From Collinsella sp. (lineage in GTDB: Bacteria > Actinomycetota > Coriobacteriia > Coriobacteriales > Coriobacteriaceae): a stretch of DNA of 44,659 nucleotides. The number at the start of each line of letters is the position of its first letter. Positions within the stretch are counted from its first letter, which is position 1. The notes under the pieces are model-generated. The model was not told the DNA's origin. It saw only the letters and a program-made list of their open reading frames with translations, and did no database searches. Positions 15,517 through 23,962 of the stretch are shown one piece after another. A program made the position numbers and the translations under genes. The stretch covers positions 123,102-167,760 of the forward strand of contig DXMJ01000001.1 of assembly GCA_019414265.1 (NCBI GenBank), read 5' to 3'.

Positions 15517-16414
15517 TCCTAAGAAGCGCGGCGGCTTGGGTCGTGGTCTCAATGCACTGGTTTCAGAAGCTGAATATGAGACTGGTGGATCTGCAGCGTC
15601 AGCATCAAATGCCGTTTCGGAAACTAAGCTTCCAATCGAAGACATCGTTCCGAACCCAAATCAGCCACGAATTCACTTCAACGAGACCGAGCTTCGAGAG
15701 TTGAGTGAGTCAATTCAGGAGCATGGCGTTCTTCAGCCGCTTCTTGTGCGCAAGCACGGTAATGGCTATGAGATTATCGCGGGTGAGCGCCGTTATCAGG
15801 CTTCGAAACTTGCGGGTCTTGAGGAGCTCCCCGTCATCATTAAAGATGTTGATGATGAGCAGATGCTTGCACTCGCGCTGATTGAAAACCTTCAGCGCTC
15901 TGACCTTAACCCCGTCGAAGAGGCAAAGGGATATCGACAGCTCATTGATGCGAGCGGTATGACTCAAGAAGCCTTGTCAAAGGCTGTCAGCAAGTCTCGT
16001 TCCGCAATCACCAATTCGTTGCGCCTGCTTGATCTTCCAGAGGTAGTTCAGCAGATGATCTTCGAAGGCAAGCTGACTGCTGGTCATGCGCGTGCAATTC
16101 TTGCGGTTCCGTATGAAGATGCGCGCATTGATCTTGCTGAGAAGGTTGTTGCAGAGGGATTGTCTGTCCGTGCGACAGAAAATCTTGCCCCACTGTTTTC
16201 TGCCGGAGAGACGCCTAAAACACCTCGCCCTGCAACGCCTCAGTCTTTTAAGAAGGCTGCACGCGTTCTGCGTCAGGTGTTTAACACGAACGTTCGCGTC
16301 AAGAGCTCGCGCGGCAAGAATAAAATCGAGATCGAGTTTAAGGATGAGGAAGAGCTGTCTCGCATTCTTGGCGAGATGATTCAATTTGACCAGGGAGATC
16401 AGGATGAAGAATAA
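15509..16414 (+). CDS. parB: Chromosome partitioning protein ParB (Spo0J)
   Basis: CTP-dependent DNA clamp loaded at parS; 301 residues. It begins with the ParA-stimulating motif region KKRGGLGRGLNAL (5-17). The CTP-binding motifs are GERRYQASK (92-100) and ENLQRSDLNPVEEA (126-139). The parS-reading helix-turn-helix is MTQEALSKAVSKSRSAITNS (about 153-172). The C-terminal dimer domain is present. The GTG start overlaps the end of parA. Confidence 0.97.
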   Translation: MPSPKKRGGLGRGLNALVSEAEYETGGSAASASNAVSETKLPIEDIVPNPNQPRIHFNETELRELSESIQEHGVLQPLLVRKHGNGYEIIAGERRYQASKLAGLEELPVIIKDVDDEQMLALALIENLQRSDLNPVEEAKGYRQLIDASGMTQEALSKAVSKSRSAITNSLRLLDLPEVVQQMIFEGKLTAGHARAILAVPYEDARIDLAEKVVAEGLSVRATENLAPLFSAGETPKTPRPATPQSFKKAARVLRQVFNTNVRVKSSRGKNKIEIEFKDEEELSRILGEMIQFDQGDQDEE

Positions 16415-16658
16415 AGTTCTGACTGCTCTTGCTTTGGCTGCAACTGTAGCGGTTGGTGCGTTTGCGGGATTTAAGATCGCAACAGACGATGAATTGCGTG
16501 GTCGTCTGCTTCGCGGAGCGCAAGATATCGTCGATACGTCCAAAAAGAAAATGGATGTTATGACTGAGGATGTCGCTATGCGTACAGCTCAGGTAACTAA
16601 GAATCCCAAGATTAATCAAGATTGGGTTAACCATCAATGGGAAAATGTAGGCTTTTAG
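16404..16658 (+). CDS. Small single-pass membrane protein (hypothetical)
   Basis: An 84-residue protein with a hydrophobic N-terminal segment (about 5-22, VLTALALAATVAVGAFAGF) and a charged helical remainder (DELRGRLLRGAQDIVDTSKK), reminiscent of YtxH-like proteins. The ATG at 16404 follows AGGGAG at 6 nt and overlaps the parB end by 11 bases, so it is the last gene of the parAB operon. Its stop codon lies inside the second TTAGGTACCTAA palindrome. Function unknown; a link to nucleoid or membrane organisation is only suggested by position. Confidence 0.75.
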   Translation: MKNKVLTALALAATVAVGAFAGFKIATDDELRGRLLRGAQDIVDTSKKKMDVMTEDVAMRTAQVTKNPKINQDWVNHQWENVGF

Positions 16659-16666
16659 GTACCTAA
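16655..16666. repeat. 12-bp palindrome TTAGGTACCTAA, copy 2
   Basis: Identical to 13154-13165. It overlaps the stop codon of the small membrane protein gene. Confidence 0.6.
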
Positions 16667-16683
16667 CAATTACTAGCCTTTTT

Positions 16684-16730
16684 TAAGGGGTCCTTGTCTG
16701 AACGCCAGAACAAGGACCCCTTATTTCTTT
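16684..16730 (+). terminator. Terminator after the parAB operon
   Basis: A 14-bp perfect stem (16684-16697 with 16710-16723, 12-nt loop) is followed by TTTCTTT. A run of six T residues also precedes the stem on the plus strand. Confidence 0.85.
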
Positions 16731-16779
16731 CGAAAAAGTTGTTGAACAATCGCTCGATGCGAATTAGCGATAGATATGA

Positions 16780-16815
16780 AACAGCCCCGGTTGCAATTAA
16801 GCAACCGGGGCTGTT
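16780..16815 (-). terminator. Hairpin after rlmN
   Basis: A perfect 15-bp stem (16780-16794 with 16801-16815, loop AATTAA) lies about 35 bp downstream of rlmN on its strand, followed by only three T residues. Likely the rlmN terminator. Confidence 0.7.
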
Positions 16816-16818
16816 CGA

Positions 16819-16834
16819 TGTTTCACATGAAACG
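16819..16834. promoter_or_regulatory. Degenerate parS-like site 3' of rlmN
   Basis: TGTTTCACATGAAACG differs from perfect parS at two positions, one of them the central CG step. It lies in the gap between the parAB and rlmN terminators and rlmN. Confidence 0.45.
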
Positions 16835-16850
16835 TTTAGGTTGGTCTCCC

Positions 16851-17903
16851 CTACGCGTTCTTCTGAACCTTGAAGCGCTGCTTGAGTTGGCCGCAAGCAG
16901 CGTCGATATCGTTGCCGCGAGAGTTACGGATCGTGGTCTCAATGCCACGGGACTCAAGACGACGCTGAAGGTCTTCAACCTTATGAATCGGTGACGGTTT
17001 GAGAGGACTGCCCTCGATATCGTTGAGCTGGATTAGGTTGACGTGGCACAGCGTGCCCTCGCAGAAGTCGCAGAGCGCCTGCATCTCGGGGTTGGTGTCA
17101 TTGACGCCCTCGATCATGGCGTATTCGTATGTCGGACGGCGGCCGGTCTTTTCGGTGTAGAGCTGAAGGGCCTCGTGAAGGCGCAAAAGCGTGTACTTCT
17201 TAACGCCCGGCATGAGCTTATTGCGCGTGGACTGAATGGCAGAGTGCAGCGAGACGGCGAGCGTGAACTGCTCGGGAATGTCGGCAAACTTGCGAATACC
17301 AGGAATGACGCCGCTGGTGGAGACAGTGAGATGACGTGCTCCAATACCGATTCCATCGGGGTCATTAAGAATACGCAGTGCCTTGAGGACCTCGTCGTAG
17401 TTGGCGAAAGGCTCACCCTGGCCCATGAACACGACGCTCGTCGCGCGCTCACCAAAGTCGTTGGAAACATGCAGTACCTGGTCAACGATCTCTTGAGCGG
17501 TCAGTGAGCGCTTGAGGCCGTTCAGACCGGTAGCGCAAAAAGCGCAGCCCATACCACAGCCGGCTTGGGTAGATACGCAGACAGACAGCTTGTTGCGACG
17601 AGGCATGCCGACGGTCTCGACGGAGATACCGTCGTGGTACTCGAGTAGGTATTTACGAGAGCCATCCTTAGACACCTGCTTGGCGAGCTCGGTCGGCGTG
17701 TCGAAGGCAAATGCCTCCTTCAGCTGCTCGCGGAAGGCCTTGGGAAGGTTGGTCATGTCATCAAACGAACAAACGTTCTTCTCAAAAACCCATTCGATGA
17801 GCTGCTTTGCGCGAAAAGCGGGTTGGCCGAGTTCGGCGACAAGTTCGCGAATATCGTTTTGGCTCAAGTCGCGAATGTCTTGAGATTTAGTCCTGGGATT
17901 CAT
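16851..17903 (-). CDS. rlmN: Dual-specificity 23S rRNA/tRNA adenine-C2 methyltransferase RlmN
   Basis: Radical-SAM enzyme that methylates C2 of A2503 in 23S rRNA and A37 of some tRNAs. Length is 350 residues. The [4Fe-4S] cysteines are C116, C120 and C123 (CGMGCAFC). The C-terminal methyl-carrying Cys is C337 in DIDAACGQL. GEPFANYDEV and SLHSA are further family marks. It is transcribed divergently from ddl. Confidence 0.97.
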   Translation of the reverse strand: MNPRTKSQDIRDLSQNDIRELVAELGQPAFRAKQLIEWVFEKNVCSFDDMTNLPKAFREQLKEAFAFDTPTELAKQVSKDGSRKYLLEYHDGISVETVGMPRRNKLSVCVSTQAGCGMGCAFCATGLNGLKRSLTAQEIVDQVLHVSNDFGERATSVVFMGQGEPFANYDEVLKALRILNDPDGIGIGARHLTVSTSGVIPGIRKFADIPEQFTLAVSLHSAIQSTRNKLMPGVKKYTLLRLHEALQLYTEKTGRRPTYEYAMIEGVNDTNPEMQALCDFCEGTLCHVNLIQLNDIEGSPLKPSPIHKVEDLQRRLESRGIETTIRNSRGNDIDAACGQLKQRFKVQKNA

Positions 17904-17918
17904 GGAAGCCTTTCGATT

Positions 17919-17948
17919 TTGGGGAAACGTAGAGGGTATCGCTACAAT
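17919..17948 (+). promoter_or_regulatory. ddl promoter
   Basis: TTGGGG (17919-17924), an 18-bp spacer and TACAAT (17943-17948), 40 bp ahead of the ddl ATG, in the rlmN-ddl divergent gap. Confidence 0.6.
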
Positions 17949-17988
17949 ATGGTATCAGCTGCAGGAATTATAGAGGAGGAGTCTGCCC

Positions 17989-18954
17989 ATGCCGGGTAAA
18001 AGCCTAGAGAACATGCACGTAGCGGTCTTGGCGGGCGGCCATTCCGCCGAACGCGAGATTTCGCTCAATTCTGGAAAGAATGTCGTGGTGGCACTGAAGG
18101 AGGCCGGCTACACCTCGGTGGAGCTGCTCGACACCGCCGCCGATGACTTTATGGTGACTATGGCGACCGGTGGCTTCGACGTGGCGTTTATCGCCATGCA
18201 CGGCGCCGGCGGCGAGGATGGCGCCATGCAGGGGGCCATGGAGACGCTGGGTATCCCCTACACGGCGTCAGGCGTGCTCGCCAGCGCATGTGGCGCCGAT
18301 AAAGAGGTTTCAAAGCTTCTGTATGCCAAGGCGGGCATCCCCATTGCCCCCGGCCTGGCGCTTGAGGCGGGCGACGAGGTCGATATTGATCGTATCGTCG
18401 AGATTTGTGGCGAGCGTTGCTTTGTAAAGCCCGCCGTCAACGGCTCCAGCTACGGCATTTCGCTCGTCCACGAGCCCTCAGAGCTGCCGGCGGCAATCGC
18501 CAAGGCTTTTGAGTACGGCGATAAAGTGCTGGTCGAAAAGTGCATCGAGGGAACCGAGATCACTGTGGGCGTGTACGGCGAGGACGACGTGCGCGCGCTG
18601 CCGATTGTGGAGATTCGCAAGCCTGAGGACTGCGAGTTCTACGACCTGGATGTAAAGTACGTCGACCCCACAGACATCCACCGCATTCCGGCGCAGATTT
18701 CGCCCGAAAACTATGCGCGTGCCCAGGAACTTGCCTGTGCGGCCCATAAGGCCCTCGGCTGTCTGGGCGTTTCGCGCAGCGATTTTATCGTGAGCGAGGA
18801 CGGCCCTGTCATTCTCGAGACCAACACCATTCCCGGCATGACCGATACGTCGCTGTATCCCGATGAGATTCGCCATACCGACGACATGACGTTCCCGCAG
18901 GTGTGCGACAGCCTGATCCGTATGGGTCTCCGCCGGGCGGGCGTTGCATGCTAA
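17989..18954 (+). CDS. ddl: D-alanine--D-alanine ligase
   Basis: ATP-grasp ligase that makes D-Ala-D-Ala for peptidoglycan; 321 residues. It shows the N-terminal VLAGGHSAEREISLNSG, the middle HGAGGEDGAMQG and GIPYTASGVLAS, and the C-terminal metal-binding ETNTIPGMTDTSLYP. A clear AGGAGG precedes the ATG. The stop codon overlaps the start of the DinG-like gene (ATGCTAA). Confidence 0.95.
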   Translation: MPGKSLENMHVAVLAGGHSAEREISLNSGKNVVVALKEAGYTSVELLDTAADDFMVTMATGGFDVAFIAMHGAGGEDGAMQGAMETLGIPYTASGVLASACGADKEVSKLLYAKAGIPIAPGLALEAGDEVDIDRIVEICGERCFVKPAVNGSSYGISLVHEPSELPAAIAKAFEYGDKVLVEKCIEGTEITVGVYGEDDVRALPIVEIRKPEDCEFYDLDVKYVDPTDIHRIPAQISPENYARAQELACAAHKALGCLGVSRSDFIVSEDGPVILETNTIPGMTDTSLYPDEIRHTDDMTFPQVCDSLIRMGLRRAGVAC

Positions 18955-21842
18955 TCGAGGACGCCGTATCTCCTGGAACGCCGCAGTTCGTCATCGATTC
19001 TTACGCCACGCTCGCCGAGCGCGCTAAGACGCAATCGTTTGGCCTCATCGAGGAGGACGTAATCGTCCTCGATACCGAGACCACGGGTCTTTCGGTGCAG
19101 GACAATGAGTTAATTGAGATTTCCGCGGCCCGCCTTTCGGGCCGCGAGGTCATTGACCGCTTTGATACGTTCGTGCATCCCAAGCAGCTGATTCCTGCAG
19201 AGATTACCGAGCTCACGAGCATTACGAACGCCGATGTGGCAGATGCTCCGTCGGCCGTCGAGGCCGTCGCGGCACTCGCCGACTTTGTGGGCGGCTGTCC
19301 TGTTATCGCGCATAACGCCACGTTTGACCGGTCGTTTATCGAGTCGGTCAAGGGCGGTGTCAACGTCAGCGACATCTGGATCGATTCGCTGGCACTGTCG
19401 CGCATCGCACTTCCGCGCCTGGCCTCGCACAAGCTGTCTTTTATGGCCGACTTGTTTGGGTGCGATTCAGTATCGCACCGTGCGAACGCCGACGTTGATG
19501 CCCTGTGCGGTGTGTGGCGCGTGCTGTTGGTCGCACTTACCGACCTGCCTTCGGGCCTTATGGCGCGCTTGGCGGACATGCACGCGGACGTGCCTTGGTC
19601 ATATCGCCCCATTTTTTCTTTTTTGGCTGGACAGAACCCGGGTTCGATATTTTCGCTCAGCGCCGCTCGTGCCGATGTGCTCAAGGCCGATCGCGCAGAC
19701 GATCGCGTTGATGCGGACGAGCTGCCGGTCCTTAAGATGCCGAGTCGTGAAGAGATCGAGGCAGATTACGCCCCCGGCGGCCTGGTCAATCGCATGTACC
19801 CCACCTATGAGCCGCGCGACGAGCAGATCGCGATGGCGGTTGAGGTTCGCGATGCGCTGGTCACGGGCACCCATCGCGTGATCGAGGCGGGCACGGGCGT
19901 CGGTAAGTCGATGGCCTATCTCGTGCCCTTCGCCGAGGCCGCCCGCCGAAACAACATTACCGTCGGCATTGCGACCAAATCGAATAATCTTGCCGACCAG
20001 CTTATGTACCATGAGCTACCAAAGCTCGCCGAGCAGCTGGACGGGGGCCTGTCGTTTTGTGCACTCAAGGGCTATGACCACTATCCGTGTCTGCGCAAGC
20101 TCGAGCGCATGAGCCGTGGTCAGGTTGAGATCACCACCAAGCGCGATCCTGCTGACACGCTCACGGCGGTTGCGGTGATCATGGCGTATGTGTGCCAATC
20201 TGCCGATGGCGACCTCGATTCACTCGGCATTCGCTGGCGCAGCGTCAACCGTCCCGACTTTACGACGGCTTCGCGCGAGTGTGCTCGTCGTCTGTGTCCG
20301 TTCTTCCCTGACAAATGCCTGGTCCACGGGGCGCGCCGTCGTGCGGCACATGCCGACGTGGTGGTCACCAACCATTCTCTGTTGTTCCGCAACGTGGCCG
20401 CCGAGGGGAGGATTTTGCCCCCGATTCGTCACTGGGTGGTCGACGAGGCCCATTCCATCGAGCGCGAGGCCCGTCGCCAATGGGCGCGCGTGGTTTCGGC
20501 AGATGAGTCGCGCGTGCTGTTTGAGCGCTTGGGTGGGTCGAGTGCCGGCGCGCTGAGTCAGGTTTCCCGTGATTTGGCCACTTCCGAGGGCTCCACGCTC
20601 TACCTGGGACTCACCGCCAAAGCGACGTCGACGGTTGCCCGCGCGAGCATGGCGATTGCCGATGTGTTCGATGGTGTGCGCGAGCTCGGCCGTCGCGCCC
20701 GTGGGAGCTACGATAACGCGAATCTGTGGATTGGCCCCGAGCTGCGCGAGTCGGATGACTGGCACGATTTTTTGCAGTCGGCCCATACCGCAATTGATGC
20801 GCTGGACCAGGCGGATAAAAGCGTAGACGCGCTGGTGCAGACCGTCGCCGCCGATAAGCCCGAGGTCGTTGTCGACCTAGGCGACATTTCGCGCCGTCTG
20901 CACGAGCTGGCCGAGAATCTCAAGCTCATCATTGAGGGTACGGACGAGCACTATGTGTACTCGCTGCAGGTTAACCGCCGGCTGCGTGCGGGCGGGGAGT
21001 CTATGACCGCCGAGCGCATCGATATCGGCGAGGCCTTGGCGAACGAGTGGCTGCCCGAAGTGCACACGGCCATCTTCGCTTCGGCGACCATGACGGTGTC
21101 CAAGAGCTTTGAGCATTTCAACCATGCTGTCGGCCTCGATCGCATCGGTGCGTCGACATCCTCATCGCTGCACCTGGATTCGAGCTATGACTTTGACTCG
21201 AATATGGCCGTGGTCGTGGCGGGGGACATTCCCGATCCGCGCGATCGCGAGCGCTATCTCTCGGCGCTCGAGTGCGTGCTGGTCGATGCCCATCTCGCCA
21301 TGGGTGGATCGGTGCTCACGCTTTTCACCAACAGGCGCGATATGGAGGACCTGTATGCCCGTGTCGAGCCCAAATTGGCGCGAGCGGGCCTGGAGCTCAA
21401 TTGCCAGCAACGCAACTCGTCCCCGCGTCGCCTGCGCGATCGGTTTATCAACGAGCCGACCTCATCGCTCTTTGCGCTTAAGGCCTTTTGGGAGGGCTTT
21501 GACGCCAGCGGCGAGACGCTGCGTTGCGTCATTATCCCCAAGCTGCCGTTCTCGAGCCCCACGGATCCCCTTTCGTGTGAGCGCAATCTGCGTGAGGACC
21601 GCGCCTGGGCGCGCTACTCGCTGCCCGAGGCGGTGCTCGAGGTCAAACAGGCCGCCGGCCGTCTTATCCGCTCATCGACCGATTGCGGCGTGCTCATCTT
21701 GGCAGATCCGCGCTTGGTGACAAAGGGCTACGGCAAGAAGTTCTTGACGTCGCTGCCCACGACTTCCTACCAGCGTATCGAGTCGGCGCAGATCGGTCAT
21801 TATTTGCAGCTGTGGCGTGCGCGCCACGAGCGACGCCGTTAA
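18948..21842 (+). CDS. DnaQ-type exonuclease fused to DinG-family helicase
   Basis: A 964-residue fusion. The N-terminal 3'-5' exonuclease domain has DTETTGL (D42, E44), HNATFDRSF and HRANADVDAL, so the DEDDh active site looks intact. The helicase part has Walker A GTGVGKS (315-321), a DEAH box (499-502) and the motif QAAGRLIRS. Cys381, Cys445, Cys450 and Cys457 have the arrangement of the XPD/DinG iron-sulfur cluster, which Bacillus-type DinG exonucleases generally lack. Family members unwind DNA with 5' overhangs, D-loops and RNA-DNA hybrids; the nuclease may trim the displaced strand. The ATG at 18948 overlaps the ddl stop codon. Confidence 0.93.
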   Translation: MLIEDAVSPGTPQFVIDSYATLAERAKTQSFGLIEEDVIVLDTETTGLSVQDNELIEISAARLSGREVIDRFDTFVHPKQLIPAEITELTSITNADVADAPSAVEAVAALADFVGGCPVIAHNATFDRSFIESVKGGVNVSDIWIDSLALSRIALPRLASHKLSFMADLFGCDSVSHRANADVDALCGVWRVLLVALTDLPSGLMARLADMHADVPWSYRPIFSFLAGQNPGSIFSLSAARADVLKADRADDRVDADELPVLKMPSREEIEADYAPGGLVNRMYPTYEPRDEQIAMAVEVRDALVTGTHRVIEAGTGVGKSMAYLVPFAEAARRNNITVGIATKSNNLADQLMYHELPKLAEQLDGGLSFCALKGYDHYPCLRKLERMSRGQVEITTKRDPADTLTAVAVIMAYVCQSADGDLDSLGIRWRSVNRPDFTTASRECARRLCPFFPDKCLVHGARRRAAHADVVVTNHSLLFRNVAAEGRILPPIRHWVVDEAHSIEREARRQWARVVSADESRVLFERLGGSSAGALSQVSRDLATSEGSTLYLGLTAKATSTVARASMAIADVFDGVRELGRRARGSYDNANLWIGPELRESDDWHDFLQSAHTAIDALDQADKSVDALVQTVAADKPEVVVDLGDISRRLHELAENLKLIIEGTDEHYVYSLQVNRRLRAGGESMTAERIDIGEALANEWLPEVHTAIFASATMTVSKSFEHFNHAVGLDRIGASTSSSLHLDSSYDFDSNMAVVVAGDIPDPRDRERYLSALECVLVDAHLAMGGSVLTLFTNRRDMEDLYARVEPKLARAGLELNCQQRNSSPRRLRDRFINEPTSSLFALKAFWEGFDASGETLRCVIIPKLPFSSPTDPLSCERNLREDRAWARYSLPEAVLEVKQAAGRLIRSSTDCGVLILADPRLVTKGYGKKFLTSLPTTSYQRIESAQIGHYLQLWRARHERRR

Positions 21843-22756
21843 AGCGGGCAGGTCAGGCTCTTCGCCATATCGCATAGACGCAATGCCTGGGCGGGGTCAT
21901 CCAGTATGCGGATGGCTCCGCCCGCTGCGATTACCTGGCAGAACAGCCAGTGCTCTGACCCATAACGCACGGTCACCGTTGCCATGTCTGCCCCGTTTGG
22001 CTCAATCGACATGACGCCGGCCCAGTCTAGGCGCTCTGCCATGTCGAGCGGCATGAGGAGTTTTGCGCTCTGCTCCGCTTTGGAAAGGGATTCGTGGAGG
22101 GATGCGGACGCGGGCGCGTGGCGCTCCACAGAATCGTCGGTAAGGGCAAGGCCTTCGATTTTGTCCATGCGGTAGGAGCGCTGCGCATCAACTTCGACAT
22201 CCCAGGCAATCAGATATGTTTGGTCGCCATGCGTCGCGATGCGCAGGGGGTCGATGAGACGCTCACGCGGCCGTGTGTCGTCCATCGAACGGTAGATGAT
22301 GCGGCATCGAACGCCGTCTTGAATCGCGCAGTTCAGCTGTTGCCAGTGCGATCCTCGGGCAACGGTATCGACGACGCGCTGGTTGTAGCCGAGTTTCTCG
22401 GGTAGGAGGGCGTGTCGGATACGCTCTGCTGCCCGAGAGTCGATTCCCATCGATTCGAGTTCGTGGTTGAGCACGGCACCTTCGGCGGCACTTAGGCGCA
22501 AGGGCAGCACACGCCCCGCATCGCCTGTCAGGATGATGCACTCGCCGTGGCGTTCGCAGATGATGCGTGCGCCCGACTCACGGTCAGCGAGGGTCGAGAC
22601 GATATCGATAATTTCGTCGAGCGCCGCACCCGTGATATCAAAACGGCTGCAGATATCCCCTCGTGTCATACCGGTCCCACCGGCAGCGTAGAGGGCCTCC
22701 ATGATGTCAATCGCACGCGAGAGCCTTTGCTCGCTGGTGAGTTTACGCGCGGGCAT
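21839..22756 (-). CDS. WYL-domain transcriptional regulator (PafC-like)
   Basis: A 305-residue protein with an N-terminal winged helix (about 5-65, ending near ALDEIIDIVSTL) and a WYL domain (about 135-215, containing RCRIIYRSMDDTRPRERLIDPLRIATHGDQ and YLIAWDVE). I chose ATG at 22756 (MPARKLTSEQRLSRAIDIME); it overlaps the end of the upstream WYL gene by 14 bases. Tandem HTH-WYL pairs in Actinobacteria (PafB/PafC) activate DNA-damage genes, with the WYL domain thought to sense nucleic acid. The gene converges on the DinG-like gene with stop codons overlapping by 4 bases. Confidence 0.85.
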   Translation of the reverse strand: MPARKLTSEQRLSRAIDIMEALYAAGGTGMTRGDICSRFDITGAALDEIIDIVSTLADRESGARIICERHGECIILTGDAGRVLPLRLSAAEGAVLNHELESMGIDSRAAERIRHALLPEKLGYNQRVVDTVARGSHWQQLNCAIQDGVRCRIIYRSMDDTRPRERLIDPLRIATHGDQTYLIAWDVEVDAQRSYRMDKIEGLALTDDSVERHAPASASLHESLSKAEQSAKLLMPLDMAERLDWAGVMSIEPNGADMATVTVRYGSEHWLFCQVIAAGGAIRILDDPAQALRLCDMAKSLTCPL

Positions 22757-23765
22757 GCTCGTGCACCGTCCTTTCGATGAGGTGGTTCCACGCCAGTTTA
22801 AGTGCATCGGGGGCAACGGGTCTCATGCCGTCCATGGCGTGCTCCATACAAAACGAGGCAGCGGCATTAAGGTCGCGCACGCCGACGGTCCAGGTCCAAC
22901 CCTCTTCGGTGTGCGTGAGCTCCCCGCGACCGCGCGTTAGGCCGCTGACCATGTCGGCCTGGGCTTGCGGGGCAAACGAAAAGGTCGCCATAACGGGCTT
23001 GCAATCGGCAAAATCAAACTCAAAGAACAGGCGATCGTTCAGGTTAAAGTCGGCGGGGATGGAGTAGGCCTTCGAGGGGCGCCATGCGCGAACGATACGG
23101 TCGCAGCGAAACGTCCTGATTTCATCGGTGGCGTTGTCGAGTCCGCAAAAATACGCCACACCCTCGTGCTCAAACATGCCGTATACGCAGACGGTGCGCT
23201 CTTTTTGCTCCCCGTGTCCGTTTTGATACAAAAAGCGTAGTGCGCAGCGTTCGGCGAAAGCGCTCCACACCGCATCGACGGCGGGTAAGCGACGGGCGGG
23301 AGGCTCTTCTGCGGTCGATGCGCCGGTGAGGTAGGCGATCTTGGAGCGTATGTCTGCAAGCGGCGTGGCAAACGCGGCCGAACCGGTCGCAAGGGTCTGG
23401 TCGATAGCGTCGAGCAAGATGTCCGCGTCGTCTGCGGTGATGAGGCCACCGGCCGCAAACGTGTGCTCGCGATCGATGGTCCACGCGCTTTCTTCGGTTT
23501 CTTGGGCGCCTGCTGCGCGAACTTCCTTGATCGTGATTCCGCGTTCGAGGAGTTTTTCGCGATCGCGGCGAAACTTGCGCTTGTCCGAGTCGATATTGCC
23601 CGACCCATAGCCAAGATCGGAATCCAGGACAATTTGCTCTGTGGTCAATGGCTCGGGAGAGCTGTTGAGGACAAAGAACAGATTGAGGATGCGCTGGGCG
23701 GTCTTGTCGAAACCGGGTTCCGGCACCCCATTTTTATTCGTTACGGTTGTATCGCTTGCCGTCAT
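22743..23765 (-). CDS. WYL-domain transcriptional regulator (PafB-like)
   Basis: A 340-residue protein with an N-terminal helix-turn-helix region (TAQRILNLFFVLNSSPEPLT, then DKRKFRRDREKLLERGI) and a WYL domain (LRFLYQNGHGEQKERTVCVYGMFEHEGVAYFCGLD). ATG at 23765 is preceded by GAGGA at about 5 nt; the ATG 33 bases further upstream lacks a ribosome-binding site. With the following gene it forms a two-gene operon of PafBC type. Confidence 0.85.
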   Translation of the reverse strand: MTASDTTVTNKNGVPEPGFDKTAQRILNLFFVLNSSPEPLTTEQIVLDSDLGYGSGNIDSDKRKFRRDREKLLERGITIKEVRAAGAQETEESAWTIDREHTFAAGGLITADDADILLDAIDQTLATGSAAFATPLADIRSKIAYLTGASTAEEPPARRLPAVDAVWSAFAERCALRFLYQNGHGEQKERTVCVYGMFEHEGVAYFCGLDNATDEIRTFRCDRIVRAWRPSKAYSIPADFNLNDRLFFEFDFADCKPVMATFSFAPQAQADMVSGLTRGRGELTHTEEGWTWTVGVRDLNAAASFCMEHAMDGMRPVAPDALKLAWNHLIERTVHEHARA

Positions 23766-23861
23766 AGAATCCTCGCATGGGAAGGTGTTTGATGCCATGA
23801 TTTTAGTCCGATATGGAGATTAGGCTATATCCTTGTCCGCTTGGGGCGTTAAGATGCCCAG

Positions 23862-23877
23862 AATTCGGCCGTTTGCG
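23862..23877 (+). repeat. 16-mer AATTCGGCCGTTTGCG, copy 1
   Basis: Lies just upstream of TATACT (23889-23894), the likely -10 of the M28-like gene. An identical 16-mer occurs at 33199-33214. Confidence 0.4.
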
Positions 23878-23962
23878 CCCGCTCGGGGTATACTTTCGAC
23901 TATATACGGTTCTAATGTGCATACATTGGGCCTATTTGTCGGATTATGGATGTGGAGCGCAT

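Noticed and set aside
23813..23962. N-terminal extension of the M28-like protein
   Set aside because: The stretch contains the likely -10 TATACT and no ribosome-binding site for the upstream start; MANTQNYINH at 23963 has one.
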